Positions 1 to 8,383 of a stretch of 64,000 nt of DNA are shown here, in pieces. Under the pieces are notes generated by a model. It was not told the DNA's origin, did not search any database, and saw nothing but the letters and a program-made list of their open reading frames with translations. Numbering within the stretch: the first letter of the stretch is position 1; each line of letters begins with the position of its first letter. Origin of the DNA: Clostridium sp. CF012 (GTDB lineage Bacteria; Bacillota; Clostridia; Clostridiales; Clostridiaceae); assembly GCF_018861755.1 (NCBI RefSeq), contig NZ_JAHLEF010000006.1, positions 124,001 through 188,000 on the forward strand, in the 5' to 3' direction. A program made the position numbers and the translations under genes.

Positions 1-1440
1 ACCAGTTACCTCACCATGGCAAATTACCATGATCCTATCACATAATTGCATTAGTACATCCAAATCTTCTCCTATGAATAATACCGCCGTTCCTTTTTTC
101 TTTTCTTCACTTATTAAATCATAAATTGTATAACAGGTATTAATATCTAGCCCTCTTACGGCATATGCCATAATAAGTATCTTTGGGTGCATGCTTAATT
201 CTCTTCCCACTAATATTTTTTGAATATTACCACCGGATAAATATTTTATAGGATGATATATGTCTGGCGTCTTAATGTCAAACTTATCTACCATATTTCG
301 AGCTTTGATTACGACTGGTTTTCTATCTATAAATAGTCCCTTTTGTTTATGATAATCCTTTAGTAAAAGGTTATCCACCATGTCCAACGACGCAACAAGG
401 CCCATGCCTAATCTATCCTCTGGTATGAAGCTCATGCTTATACCTTTATTAATAATATCCCTAGGAGATTTCCCTACCAGATTCTCTCCTTCAAAAAATA
501 TTTCACCACTGGCGGCCTTTTCAATTCCTGCAATGGCTTCACATAATTCCTTCTGTCCACTACCAGCAATACCAGCAACGCCAAGAATTTCTCCTTGTCT
601 TAGGGTAAAACTCATGCCTTTAATTATTTCTGCCTTTTCAGCATTTAATACTTTCAAATCTTTTACTTGTAGCAATATTTCTCCTGGCTCTTTATCCACA
701 CGATTTATAGATAAATCTGCCTTGCGTCCCATCATGAGTTCCGTTAAATCTTTTGGAGTTGTATTTTCTTTTTCCACAGTTTTTACAGCTTCACCTTTTC
801 TTAAAACAGTAATCCTGTCACAAATCTCCATTACTTCATCCATTTTATGACTTATAAATATAATTGCGCACCCTTGCTCTTTCATCTTCTTCATTATTTT
901 AAACAATTTGGCTGTTTCACTTTGTGTAAATACAGTAGTAGGCTCATCTAATACTAAAATGTCAGCACCTCTATACAGCACCTTCAATATTTCAAGGTTT
1001 TGCCTCTCTCCAACTGCCATATCACAAACATATTTATTTATATCTATTTCCAACTGAAATTTTTCACATATATCATTAATTTTTCTAATTTCTAACTTGT
1101 CCTTAAAAAATATGCCACTATTTTGACCCAATAATATATTTTGCTTAGCAGTCATTTCCTCAACTAATTTGAAATGTTGATAAATCATTCCTACTCCAGC
1201 TTTAATAGCATCCTTTGGGCAAGTGAAATCCATACTTTTCCCGTGAATAAAAATAGAACCGCTATCTGGAGTGTATACCCCAGATAACATGTTCATGAGT
1301 GTACTTTTGCCTGCCCCATTTTCACCTAGAAGTGCATGGATTTCTCCACCATGCACCGTTAGATTCATATTGTTATTAGCTACTACTTTCCCGAAGGTCT
1401 TACTAATATTTTCTATAAATACATAAGGGATTTTATCCAT
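1..1440 (-). CDS. ABC transporter ATP-binding protein, nucleoside/sugar type (3' end off window)
   Basis: This is the ATPase of a BMP-type (nucleoside or sugar) ABC importer. It has two fused ATPase domains. The first has the Walker A motif GENGAGKS near residue 40, a Q-loop, a degenerate signature around VGERQNLEI, and Walker B ILVLDEPT. The second has IAGSGQKE in place of Walker A and the signature LSGGNIQKI, which is typical of the RbsA/NupO-like double ATPases. The start ATG is at 1438-1440. The frame is open to base 1, giving 480 codons; the family is usually about 500 residues, so only a short C-terminus is missing. It follows the BMP lipoprotein by about 56 bp and should be co-transcribed with it. 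The second domain's substitution at Walker A is normal for this family. The permease genes expected next lie outside the window. Confidence 0.9.
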   Translation of the reverse strand, partial: MDKIPYVFIENISKTFGKVVANNNMNLTVHGGEIHALLGENGAGKSTLMNMLSGVYTPDSGSIFIHGKSMDFTCPKDAIKAGVGMIYQHFKLVEEMTAKQNILLGQNSGIFFKDKLEIRKINDICEKFQLEIDINKYVCDMAVGERQNLEILKVLYRGADILVLDEPTTVFTQSETAKLFKIMKKMKEQGCAIIFISHKMDEVMEICDRITVLRKGEAVKTVEKENTTPKDLTELMMGRKADLSINRVDKEPGEILLQVKDLKVLNAEKAEIIKGMSFTLRQGEILGVAGIAGSGQKELCEAIAGIEKAASGEIFFEGENLVGKSPRDIINKGISMSFIPEDRLGMGLVASLDMVDNLLLKDYHKQKGLFIDRKPVVIKARNMVDKFDIKTPDIYHPIKYLSGGNIQKILVGRELSMHPKILIMAYAVRGLDINTCYTIYDLISEEKKKGTAVLFIGEDLDVLMQLCDRIMVICHGEVTG

Positions 1441-1496
1441 ATTTAAATTCTCCGTTCCATATTTAAATTCTCAAACCTATATTTTCTAATCATATA

Positions 1497-2603
1497 TTAT
1501 TTTTCTATTTTCCCTTCTACTCCCTTAACAAACCAATTAAATTGAAGTAATTCCTCATCTGTCATCACTTTATCTTTTGCAACTTTAACCACTCCACTTT
1601 GATCCTTTAGCGGACCTTCAAATATTTTGTTTTCCCCACTCAGAATAGCTGCTTTACCTTTTTCTACGGCATCTTTTGCTCCAGTTGGTGCATTTTCAGT
1701 TAGTGGTGCAAGAGAAACTATTCCAGACTCTAAACCCTTCCAATAGCTTCCTGATTTCCAAGTACCTGCTTGAATAGCTTTTATTTGCTCAACATAATAT
1801 GGTGTCCAATTCCAAACTGGTGATGTCATATATGCTTTAGGTGCTTTAGCCTTCATATCTGTATTATACCCAATAGCAGATATTCCTGCTTCTTCTGCTG
1901 CTTGTAGTGGTCCAGCAGTGTCTTGATGCTGAGTAATTACATCTACACCTTCTGCAATTAGTGCTTTTCCTGCTTCTTTTTCTCTAGCTGGGTCATACCA
2001 GGTATTAGTCCATTTTACTTTTACTACAGCTTCTGGTTTCACAGATTGTACCCCTAGAGCAAAAGCATTTATTCCTCTTATTACTTCTGGAATTGGATGA
2101 GCTGCTACATATCCAATTTTATTGGTTTTAGTCTTCATTCCAGCAACTTTACCTGAAAGATATCTCGCTTGGTATATTCGGCCAAAATAATTTGACATAT
2201 TTTCTGAAGTTTTGTATCCAGATGCATGTAGATACTTAACTTCAGGATGTCTTGCAGCTGATGCTTCCATTCCGTCCATAAATCCAAAACTTGTTCCTAC
2301 GATAACATTAGCGCCTTGATTAATCATTTCTTCGCATACCTTTTCTACTTCCGCTAAATCTTCTTTTACTGATTCTTTAGATAGCGTCTTTACCCCTAGC
2401 TGCTTTTCAAGCTCTTTTCTTGCTACATCATGAGAATATGTCCAACCCTCGTCTCCTACTGGTCCTACATATATAAATCCTACGGCTATTGCCTTTTTTT
2501 CACTAACCTTGGTCTCAACTTTTTTCTCGCTACTACATCCAACTAGCCCTAAAGATATAACAAAAGTAAAGGCTATTAATAAACTGCTTATTTTTTTCTT
2601 CAT
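1497..2603 (-). CDS. BMP family (Bmp/Med) substrate-binding lipoprotein
   Basis: This is the extracytoplasmic substrate-binding protein of the adjacent ABC importer. The chosen start is the ATG at 2601-2603, giving 368 residues. It is preceded by an AGAGGGGG Shine-Dalgarno and begins MKKKISSLL, a signal peptide ending in the lipobox LVGC with the lipid-modified Cys23. An upstream extension of the frame to 2681 exists but runs through the repeat cluster and has no ribosome binding site, so I reject it. The body matches the BMP family (Treponema TmpC/PnrA-like) from GFIYVGPVGDEGW onward; PnrA-type members bind purine nucleosides. Its place between xpt and the ATPase supports a purine nucleoside ligand, but the substrate is inferred from neighbours and not shown by residues I can see. 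Confidence 0.9.
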   Translation of the reverse strand: MKKKISSLLIAFTFVISLGLVGCSSEKKVETKVSEKKAIAVGFIYVGPVGDEGWTYSHDVARKELEKQLGVKTLSKESVKEDLAEVEKVCEEMINQGANVIVGTSFGFMDGMEASAARHPEVKYLHASGYKTSENMSNYFGRIYQARYLSGKVAGMKTKTNKIGYVAAHPIPEVIRGINAFALGVQSVKPEAVVKVKWTNTWYDPAREKEAGKALIAEGVDVITQHQDTAGPLQAAEEAGISAIGYNTDMKAKAPKAYMTSPVWNWTPYYVEQIKAIQAGTWKSGSYWKGLESGIVSLAPLTENAPTGAKDAVEKGKAAILSGENKIFEGPLKDQSGVVKVAKDKVMTDEELLQFNWFVKGVEGKIEK

Positions 2604-2641
2604 TATAATTCCCCCTCTATTCTTCTTTGATAAAAATAGTT

Positions 2642-2772
2642 GGGGACGGTTAACAACTTTTTGACATTTAAATGGGGACAATTAATAATTCTTTGACATT
2701 TAAAATTTTAAAAGTGCATTAATTGTTAACCGTCCCTCTTAAAAAAAGTGCATTAATTGTTAACTGTCCCCT
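2642..2772. repeat. GGGGAC-repeat cluster A (four copies, inverted pairs)
   Basis: Four copies of a short motif lie between xpt and the BMP gene. Two are on the plus strand: GGGGACGGTTAACAACT at 2642 and a diverged GGGGACAATTAATAATT at 2674, both followed by TTTGACATTTAAA. Two are on the minus strand, with cores at about 2718-2737 and 2754-2772, both flanked by TAATGCACTTTT. The opposed copies can pair to make a stem of about 14 bp. The cluster sits inside what looks like one transcription unit. Similar clusters occur at 17.4, 21.1 and 27.2 kb. Confidence 0.85.
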
Positions 2773-2774
2773 TA

Positions 2775-3347
2775 TTATTTAAAAACTACCTTGCTATCTT
2801 TTATAGATTTTACTATGGCCAGCGACTCTACCCTAATGCCTTCTTTTTCTATTCGGCTGCGTCCATCTTGAAATGCTTTTTCAATTACAATTCCCACTCC
2901 AATAATCTCTGCTCCAGCCTGACGTACTATTTGTACAAGTCCCATGGCTGCATTTCCATTTGCTAGAAAGTCATCAATTATAAAAATTTTATCTTCCGAA
3001 TTTATATATTTTTTACTAGCCCTTATTTTATAGTTCTTGTTTTTTGTAAAAGAGAACACATCAGCTTCATATGTTTCGCTATCCATATTAGTTGCTTCAT
3101 GTTTTTTCGCAAAAACTACAGGAACATTACCAAAATATTGGGCTACAATACATGCTATTCCTATACCAGAGGCTTCAACTGTTAATATTTTTGTAATTTC
3201 ATGACCCGCAAACCTTTCTTTAAATTCTTGCCCAATTTCGTTAAAAAGGTTTATATCAATTTGATGATTTAAAAAACTATCAACCTTTAAGATTTCACTG
3301 CCTATTATTGTTCCCTCAGATAATATTTTATTCTTTAATGTTTCCAT
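2775..3347 (-). CDS. xpt: Xanthine phosphoribosyltransferase
   Basis: Xpt converts xanthine (and guanine weakly) plus PRPP to XMP in purine salvage, in the cytosol. The protein is 190 residues, the usual length. It carries the PRPP-binding signature IDDFLANGNA at residues 124-133 (the family form of the DDxxxTG motif) and EASGIG at 58-63. The ATG at 3345-3347 is preceded by AAAGGAG. Upstream lie an intrinsic terminator and a guanine aptamer, so expression should fall when guanine or hypoxanthine is plentiful. Downstream are a BMP lipoprotein and an ABC ATPase, which suggests one purine uptake and salvage operon. The repeat cluster begins right after the stop codon. Confidence 0.96.
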   Translation of the reverse strand: METLKNKILSEGTIIGSEILKVDSFLNHQIDINLFNEIGQEFKERFAGHEITKILTVEASGIGIACIVAQYFGNVPVVFAKKHEATNMDSETYEADVFSFTKNKNYKIRASKKYINSEDKIFIIDDFLANGNAAMGLVQIVRQAGAEIIGVGIVIEKAFQDGRSRIEKEGIRVESLAIVKSIKDSKVVFK

Positions 3348-3391
3348 AATTTTTCTCCTTTATTCATTAAATTTTTAACATACTTTAAATA

Positions 3392-3430
3392 CAAAAAAAA
3401 CTCCACAGTTAACTATAACTAGGGAGTTTA
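3392..3430 (-). terminator. Intrinsic terminator in the xpt leader
   Basis: On the minus strand the stem AAACTCC...GGAGTTT is followed by a run of T residues (A-run at 3392-3400 on plus). It lies between the guanine aptamer and the xpt start, as expected for the expression platform of a transcription-terminating riboswitch. Confidence 0.85.
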
Positions 3431-3572
3431 TAATAAAAATATTAAACCTAAAATACACAAATATAAAGAGTACTTTCTTTAATCTTAAAGAAGAAGCTCT
3501 TTAAACTTTGAAATAAAGGCAAGAACAACAATAATAACCTATCTTAAAATTATTGAACCGTTTTATTAAAAC

Positions 3573-3641
3573 ACCCATAGTCAAGTATTTTACGGTTACT
3601 TGGTAGAAACGCTTAGTCCATATTTCTAAGCATATATGAGT
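3573..3641 (-). promoter_or_regulatory. Purine (guanine-class) riboswitch aptamer
   Basis: Read on the minus strand, the P1 arms ACTCATA (3635-3641) and TATGGGT (3573-3579) pair with one G-T pair. Between them lie the conserved junction and loop elements of the purine aptamer, including TTTCTACC, ACCGTAAA and GACTATGGG. The pyrimidine that pairs with the ligand is C, in GACTATG, which marks guanine/hypoxanthine rather than adenine specificity. It lies about 225 bp upstream of xpt with a terminator in between. This is the canonical xpt arrangement known from Bacillus subtilis. Confidence 0.95.
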
Positions 3642-3811
3642 TTGCGAATATTAAGTTTTATTTTCTCATTAATTGTTCGTGTATGTATTTGTTATAATAA
3701 CAATACTACAACATTTTATTCATTAATTCAACATTTTTTTCACTAATATAACCTGATAATTTTATAATTCCAATATTGTTTGAAAAAACCTTCCTTTAGT
3801 CTTTTAAATTG

Positions 3812-4193
3812 CTATAGTCGAATTTCCCTATCAATTATAACTGGGAATTCTTCTCCCCCGTTAATGCTGTGTTCTCACTTATAATAGTATTTTTGTCAAT
3901 TATAACATTAGTAAGTTTGCATCCTTTTTTTATTTCACAGTTTTTGAATATAATGCAATTTTTAATTTCTGCACCAGCATGTACAATCACCCTTTTCGAA
4001 ATTATACTATTCTCTATGATACCTTTTAAAATGCAAGCATTAGAAATCAAAGCATTTTTAACTTTTGATCCATTAAAATAATTAGTGGCAGCTTCATCTT
4101 TATACTTTGTATAGATTAATCCATTCTTAAAGAATAATTCCTTGCTTACCTTAGTATCTAGCATAGACCGTTTATTTTTCTATCTAAATCCCA
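3812..4193 (-). pseudogene. Broken, internally deleted second copy of glgD
   Basis: The sequence is a decayed relative of glgD at 8384-9496. At 4165-4193 it encodes WDLDRKINGL, matching the same string in GlgD. It then jumps directly into the GlgD C-terminal region from about MLxxKVxKELFF, so roughly 140 codons are deleted. The junction carries an in-frame TAG. Most of the beta-helix region follows (NALISN, KNCIIF and so on), readable as a 109-codon frame at 3835-4164. A run of five C on plus at 3855-3859 marks a frameshift: in the shifted frame the GlgD-like tail EEFPV continues to a stop at 3812. The copy lies downstream of glgP beyond its terminator and is probably not expressed. Confidence 0.85.
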
Positions 4194-4241
4194 ATGACAT
4201 AATATTTATATAACCCATCTGTATTTAAACTATATCCCACT

Positions 4242-4303
4242 AAATAAATAACAAGTCGGTACGATACCCTATTAATAGGCTAACATACCGACTTGTTATT
4301 TAT
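4242..4303 (-). terminator. Strong hairpin terminator after glgP
   Basis: The inverted repeat AAATAACAAGTCGGTA (4246-4261) and its exact complement (4286-4301) form a 16-bp stem with a 24-nt loop, just after the glgP stop. It probably ends the glg operon. Its symmetry means it could act in either direction. Confidence 0.8.
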
Positions 4304-4317
4304 CTTAATCTATATAA

Positions 4318-6750
4318 TTATAATTTAATCCTAACCGCTGGTGTATCCCAAATCTCTTTTGCATACTGCTTTATAGTGTTATCACTGGAAAATATTCCCG
4401 ACTGAGCAATGTTTGTAATAGCCATTCTTTGCCAAATTGCCTTTTGTCTAAACAACCTATCAACTTCACATTGAGCACTTACATAAGAATCAAAATCTTT
4501 AAGTACAAAAAATTCATCATTGTGTGGAATCAAACTATCATAGATACTCATAAATTCCATTTTATGAGTATCTAGAAATCCATTTACTAGCTGATTTACA
4601 ATGGTATTTAATCTAACGTCGCTATTATAAATATCAGAAGCTCTATAATTTTTATTCTTGTAATACTCTATTACCTGCTGGGAAGTTAGTCCGAATAAAA
4701 CAATATTTTCTCTTCCCACTGCATCAAATATCTCTACGTTAGCCCCATCTAAAGTGGCTATTGTTATAGCTCCATTCATCATGAATTTCATATTACCAGT
4801 TCCAGACGCTTCTTTAGACGCAGTAGATATCTGTTCACTGACATCAGCACAAGGAATAATTTTCTCGGCAAGTGACACTCCATAATTTTCAAGGAATACT
4901 ATCTTTATTTTATCTCTAGCTATAGGATCATTATTTATCTTTTTAGCTAGTGTATTAATAAGTTTAATATTTTGTTTTGCGAAATAATAACTTGGAGAAG
5001 CCTTTGCACCAAATATAAAAGTTCTCGGTACTATATCTAAATTTGGATTTTCGCGAAGCTGATTATACAAATGCATTATATTGAAAACATTTAAAAGTTG
5101 CCTTTTATAGGCATGCAATCTTTTTACGTGAACATCAAATATGGAACTTGGATCAATTTCTGTGCCATAGTTTGTCATTATATAATTTGAAAAACTTATC
5201 TTATTATTTGTTTTTATATCTTGTATTTTCTCTTGAAAAGTAGAATTTGTGGCATAATCCATTAATTTTTGGAGTTTATTTGGAGACTTTATCCACTTGT
5301 CACCTATGGTGTCAGTTATAAGGTTTGCCAAATCCTCATTAGAATTTAGTAACCATCTTCTATGAGTTATTCCGTTAGTTTTATTATTAAATTTATCTGG
5401 AAAGAATTCATAAAAGTCTGAAAGTTCTTGGTGTTTTAATAATTCTGTGTGCAATTTTGCGACCCCATTAACAGAATGACTTCCTACAATAGCCAGGTAT
5501 GCCATCTTTATATATCCATCATGAATAATGGACATTTTATTAACCTTATTCCAATCTCCATTGTACCTATGGTAAATTTCATTACAAAAACGCCTATTTA
5601 TTTCTTCTATAATCATGTAAATACGTGGAAGCAATTTTTTAAACATTTCTACAGGCCATTTTTCTAGTGCTTCTGCCATAATTGTATGGTTAGTGTATGC
5701 CATTGTACCATTTGTAATGGTCCAGGCTTCCTCCCAAGGTAATCCCTGCTCATCCATTAATAATCTCATTAGTTCAGCCACAGCTACAGCTGGGTGGGTA
5801 TCATTTATCTGTACCGCCACATGCTTATGAAACTCACTAAGTGAAATCTTCATCTTTTTATAGCTTTTCACGATACTTTGCATTCCGGCGCTTACAAAAA
5901 AATACTCTTGCTTTAGCCTTAATAATCTACCTTTTTCATAGCTATCATCTGGATATAAAACTTGTGAAATAGCCTCCACTGAATATTTATCCTCACCTGC
6001 TTTTGCATAATTTCCTTGACTAAAGGAAGAAAAATCAAAATCTTCTTCCATAGTCTCAGCACTCCAAAGCCTTAAGGTATTTACAGTGTTGTTTTTATAT
6101 CCTTTTATTGGAGTATCATAAGGTACAGCTCTTACAGATTGGTAATTCTCATGGATAACTTTCATTTCCCCATTTTCTTCCTTTAAATATACATCTCCAG
6201 AAAATTTCACCTCTACAGCCTTATTTTCTTTTCTTATTTCCCAAACATTACCATTTTTAAGCCAATTATCAGGAACTTCTACTTGATAACCATCTTCTAT
6301 TTTCTGTTTGAATAGTCCATATTTATACCTTATACCACACCCATGACCAGGAACCTCCGTAGATGCCATAGAATCTAAGAAGCATGCTGCTAGCCTTCCA
6401 AGACCACCATTCCCAAGTCCAGCATCGGGTTCTATATCTTCTATATCTATCCAATCAATTCCGAGTTCACCAAATGCTTCCTCGCAAATATCCTTTATAC
6501 CTAAATTAACTAAATTACTATTAAGTAACCTGCCAACTAAGAACTCCATTGAAAAATAATAGACCTGTTTTGTTTGTTTCTCTCCATACTCTTTATTAGT
6601 TTCTATCCAAGCTTTAGAGCAATAATCTTTTATTAATGCACCTAATGCAACATATTGATGTAGCCGTGACGCATCCACTGCCTCTTCTGCAAACATCGTC
6701 TGTAATTTTTCTATATAATCTATCTTAAACTCTTCTTTATCAATTACCAC
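4318..6750 (-). CDS. glgP: Glycogen phosphorylase (GT35)
   Basis: GlgP releases glucose-1-phosphate from glycogen by phosphorolysis. The protein is about 810 residues, full length for the family. The pyridoxal phosphate site EASGTGNMKFMMNGA is present with its lysine near residue 655, and DGANVEI follows. There is no ATG near the N-terminus. Three GTG codons are candidates, at 6762, 6759 and 6750. I chose 6750 because AGGTGG lies eight bases upstream of it. The gene follows glgA by about 170 bp, within which lies a 110-bp inverted repeat element. It is the last intact gene of the glgC-glgD-glgA-glgP operon, so synthesis and breakdown of glycogen are encoded together. Confidence 0.96.
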   Translation of the reverse strand: MVIDKEEFKIDYIEKLQTMFAEEAVDASRLHQYVALGALIKDYCSKAWIETNKEYGEKQTKQVYYFSMEFLVGRLLNSNLVNLGIKDICEEAFGELGIDWIDIEDIEPDAGLGNGGLGRLAACFLDSMASTEVPGHGCGIRYKYGLFKQKIEDGYQVEVPDNWLKNGNVWEIRKENKAVEVKFSGDVYLKEENGEMKVIHENYQSVRAVPYDTPIKGYKNNTVNTLRLWSAETMEEDFDFSSFSQGNYAKAGEDKYSVEAISQVLYPDDSYEKGRLLRLKQEYFFVSAGMQSIVKSYKKMKISLSEFHKHVAVQINDTHPAVAVAELMRLLMDEQGLPWEEAWTITNGTMAYTNHTIMAEALEKWPVEMFKKLLPRIYMIIEEINRRFCNEIYHRYNGDWNKVNKMSIIHDGYIKMAYLAIVGSHSVNGVAKLHTELLKHQELSDFYEFFPDKFNNKTNGITHRRWLLNSNEDLANLITDTIGDKWIKSPNKLQKLMDYATNSTFQEKIQDIKTNNKISFSNYIMTNYGTEIDPSSIFDVHVKRLHAYKRQLLNVFNIMHLYNQLRENPNLDIVPRTFIFGAKASPSYYFAKQNIKLINTLAKKINNDPIARDKIKIVFLENYGVSLAEKIIPCADVSEQISTASKEASGTGNMKFMMNGAITIATLDGANVEIFDAVGRENIVLFGLTSQQVIEYYKNKNYRASDIYNSDVRLNTIVNQLVNGFLDTHKMEFMSIYDSLIPHNDEFFVLKDFDSYVSAQCEVDRLFRQKAIWQRMAITNIAQSGIFSSDNTIKQYAKEIWDTPAVRIKL

Positions 6751-6813
6751 AATATTCACCACCTAGAAATTTTAAAATCTACAACAAATAAAATCATCTC
6801 CTGCGGAGCTGCA

Positions 6814-6923
6814 ATTAACGACTTCAGAAGGAAATTTAGACTCCCACTGAAGTTTTCTCTTTGTTATAGTATTGATCTCCCATTTATAAAAGTAGGAAAC
6901 TTTCCTTCTGAAATGTCGTTAAT
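6814..6923. repeat. 110-bp inverted-repeat element between glgA and glgP
   Basis: The outer arms are ATTAACGACTTCAGAAGGAAA (6814-6834) and its complement with a two-base bulge at 6901-6923, ending at the glgA stop. Inside, on the minus strand, is ACTTCAGTGGGA, followed by TTTCCTTCTGAAGTCGTTA. The same two blocks recur at 15017-15056 after speD, so this is a repeat family with at least two members here. In the glg transcript it would fold into a long hairpin that could tune glgP expression or RNA stability. That role is inference. Confidence 0.7.
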
Positions 6924-8357
6924 CTACCCTATTAAATTACTATATAACTCTATATAGTTTTTAGCTGAATTTTCCCAACTATTGTTTGAGGTCATGGCAT
7001 TGTTAATTAATTTGTTCCAGGAATCTTTGTCATTATATAAATCTAGAGCCATATTTATGGCATCCATTAATTCATCACTACTATAATTGGTAAAAGAAAA
7101 ACCATTTCCATTACCAGTATATTTATTATATGGTGTAATGGTGTCTTTTAATCCCCCAGTTTCACGTACAATTGGAATACTTCCATATTTAAGAGCTATA
7201 AGCTGACCAATACCGCATGGTTCAAATAAGGATGGCATTAAAAACATATCTGAAGCAGCATATATTCTTTGAGCTAGCGCCGCATCAAAAACAATATTTG
7301 TTGATATCCTACTTGGGTAAATAGAAGCATAATATTGGAATATATCCTCATAGTAGCCATCACCATTACCAAGCAAAACTATTTGAATAGGAAGGCTTAA
7401 AAGTTCTTGGAGTTTCTCTACTATTAAATCCAAACCCTTTTGTTTTACTAGTCTAGTGACAATTCCTATCATTGGTATATTTTCATTTACGGTAAAACAT
7501 AGTTCAGATTGAAGCTTTAATTTGTTTTTCACCTTCTGGTTTAAAGAGTTTTCATCAAAATTGTAAACTATTTTTTTGTCCACAATAGGACTGTAGAGTT
7601 CGTAATCTATACCATTTACTATGCCGTATAGTTTTTTTGATTTTGAGCGCAATAATCCTTCTAGTCCCTCCCCATAAAATGAAGTCTGTATTTCCTCTGC
7701 ATAGGTTTCGCTTACAGTAGTTACAACATCTGAGAATGCAATTCCACCCTTCATAAAGGATACTGCATCATAAAATTTCAATGCATCATCTCTAAAATAT
7801 CCCTCATTTAAATTTAATAAATCACTAAGTATTTCTTTTGGAAATACTCCTTGATATTTTAAATTATGAATAGTAAACACACTTTTTATTTCACTGTACA
7901 TTTCGTCATTGCTATAGTTATCTTTAAGGAGTACTGGCAAAATCCCGGAATGCCAATCATTGCAATGAATTATATCTGGCACAAAATCCCCCATGTGTTT
8001 TATAGCTTCTAGTACTGCTTTTGAAAAGTAAGCATATCTCTCTCCATCATCATAACATCCATATATCTCAGGCCTTTCAAAATAGTATTCATTATCTACA
8101 AAGTAATAAGGCACCTCGTCATAAGTTAAATATTGCAAACCACAATATTGATTTCTCCATCCAACTGGAACAGTAAAGCTAGCTACACTTTCCATACAAT
8201 TTCTAAAGGAGAAGGGAATAGCACTATATTTAGGTATAATAACTCTTGCATCAATACCCATCTTTCTTAATGCTTTAGGTAGTGCGTATGCTACATCCCC
8301 AAGACCTCCAGTTTTAATAAAAGGATAAGCTTCTGATGCCACAAATAATACTTTCAT
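6924..8357 (-). CDS. glgA: Glycogen synthase, ADP-glucose dependent (GT5)
   Basis: GlgA transfers glucose from ADP-glucose to the growing alpha-1,4-glucan. The protein is 477 residues, typical for bacterial GlgA. It begins MKVLFVASEAYPFIKTGGLGD, cut here to its diagnostic KTGGL at residues 15-19, which binds the ADP-glucose phosphate. The C-terminal GT-B half has the PSLFEPCGIGQL block for nucleotide-sugar binding. The ATG at 8355-8357 follows AGGAGGTTTAGT. It lies 26 bp after glgD, so translation is probably coupled through the operon. Confidence 0.97.
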   Translation of the reverse strand: MKVLFVASEAYPFIKTGGLGDVAYALPKALRKMGIDARVIIPKYSAIPFSFRNCMESVASFTVPVGWRNQYCGLQYLTYDEVPYYFVDNEYYFERPEIYGCYDDGERYAYFSKAVLEAIKHMGDFVPDIIHCNDWHSGILPVLLKDNYSNDEMYSEIKSVFTIHNLKYQGVFPKEILSDLLNLNEGYFRDDALKFYDAVSFMKGGIAFSDVVTTVSETYAEEIQTSFYGEGLEGLLRSKSKKLYGIVNGIDYELYSPIVDKKIVYNFDENSLNQKVKNKLKLQSELCFTVNENIPMIGIVTRLVKQKGLDLIVEKLQELLSLPIQIVLLGNGDGYYEDIFQYYASIYPSRISTNIVFDAALAQRIYAASDMFLMPSLFEPCGIGQLIALKYGSIPIVRETGGLKDTITPYNKYTGNGNGFSFTNYSSDELMDAINMALDLYNDKDSWNKLINNAMTSNNSWENSAKNYIELYSNLIG

Positions 8358-8383
8358 ACTAAACCTCCTGTGCCTTAGTTTTA

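Noticed and set aside
380-850. Open plus-strand frame opposite the ABC ATPase
   Set aside because: It runs antisense through clear ATPase motifs, has no ribosome site and shows the Ser/Ile/Pro composition of a shadow frame. The many similar antisense frames across the window were rejected for the same reason.
2604-2681. Upstream extension of the BMP lipoprotein gene
   Set aside because: It would translate the repeat cluster, put residues before the signal peptide and has no ribosome site.
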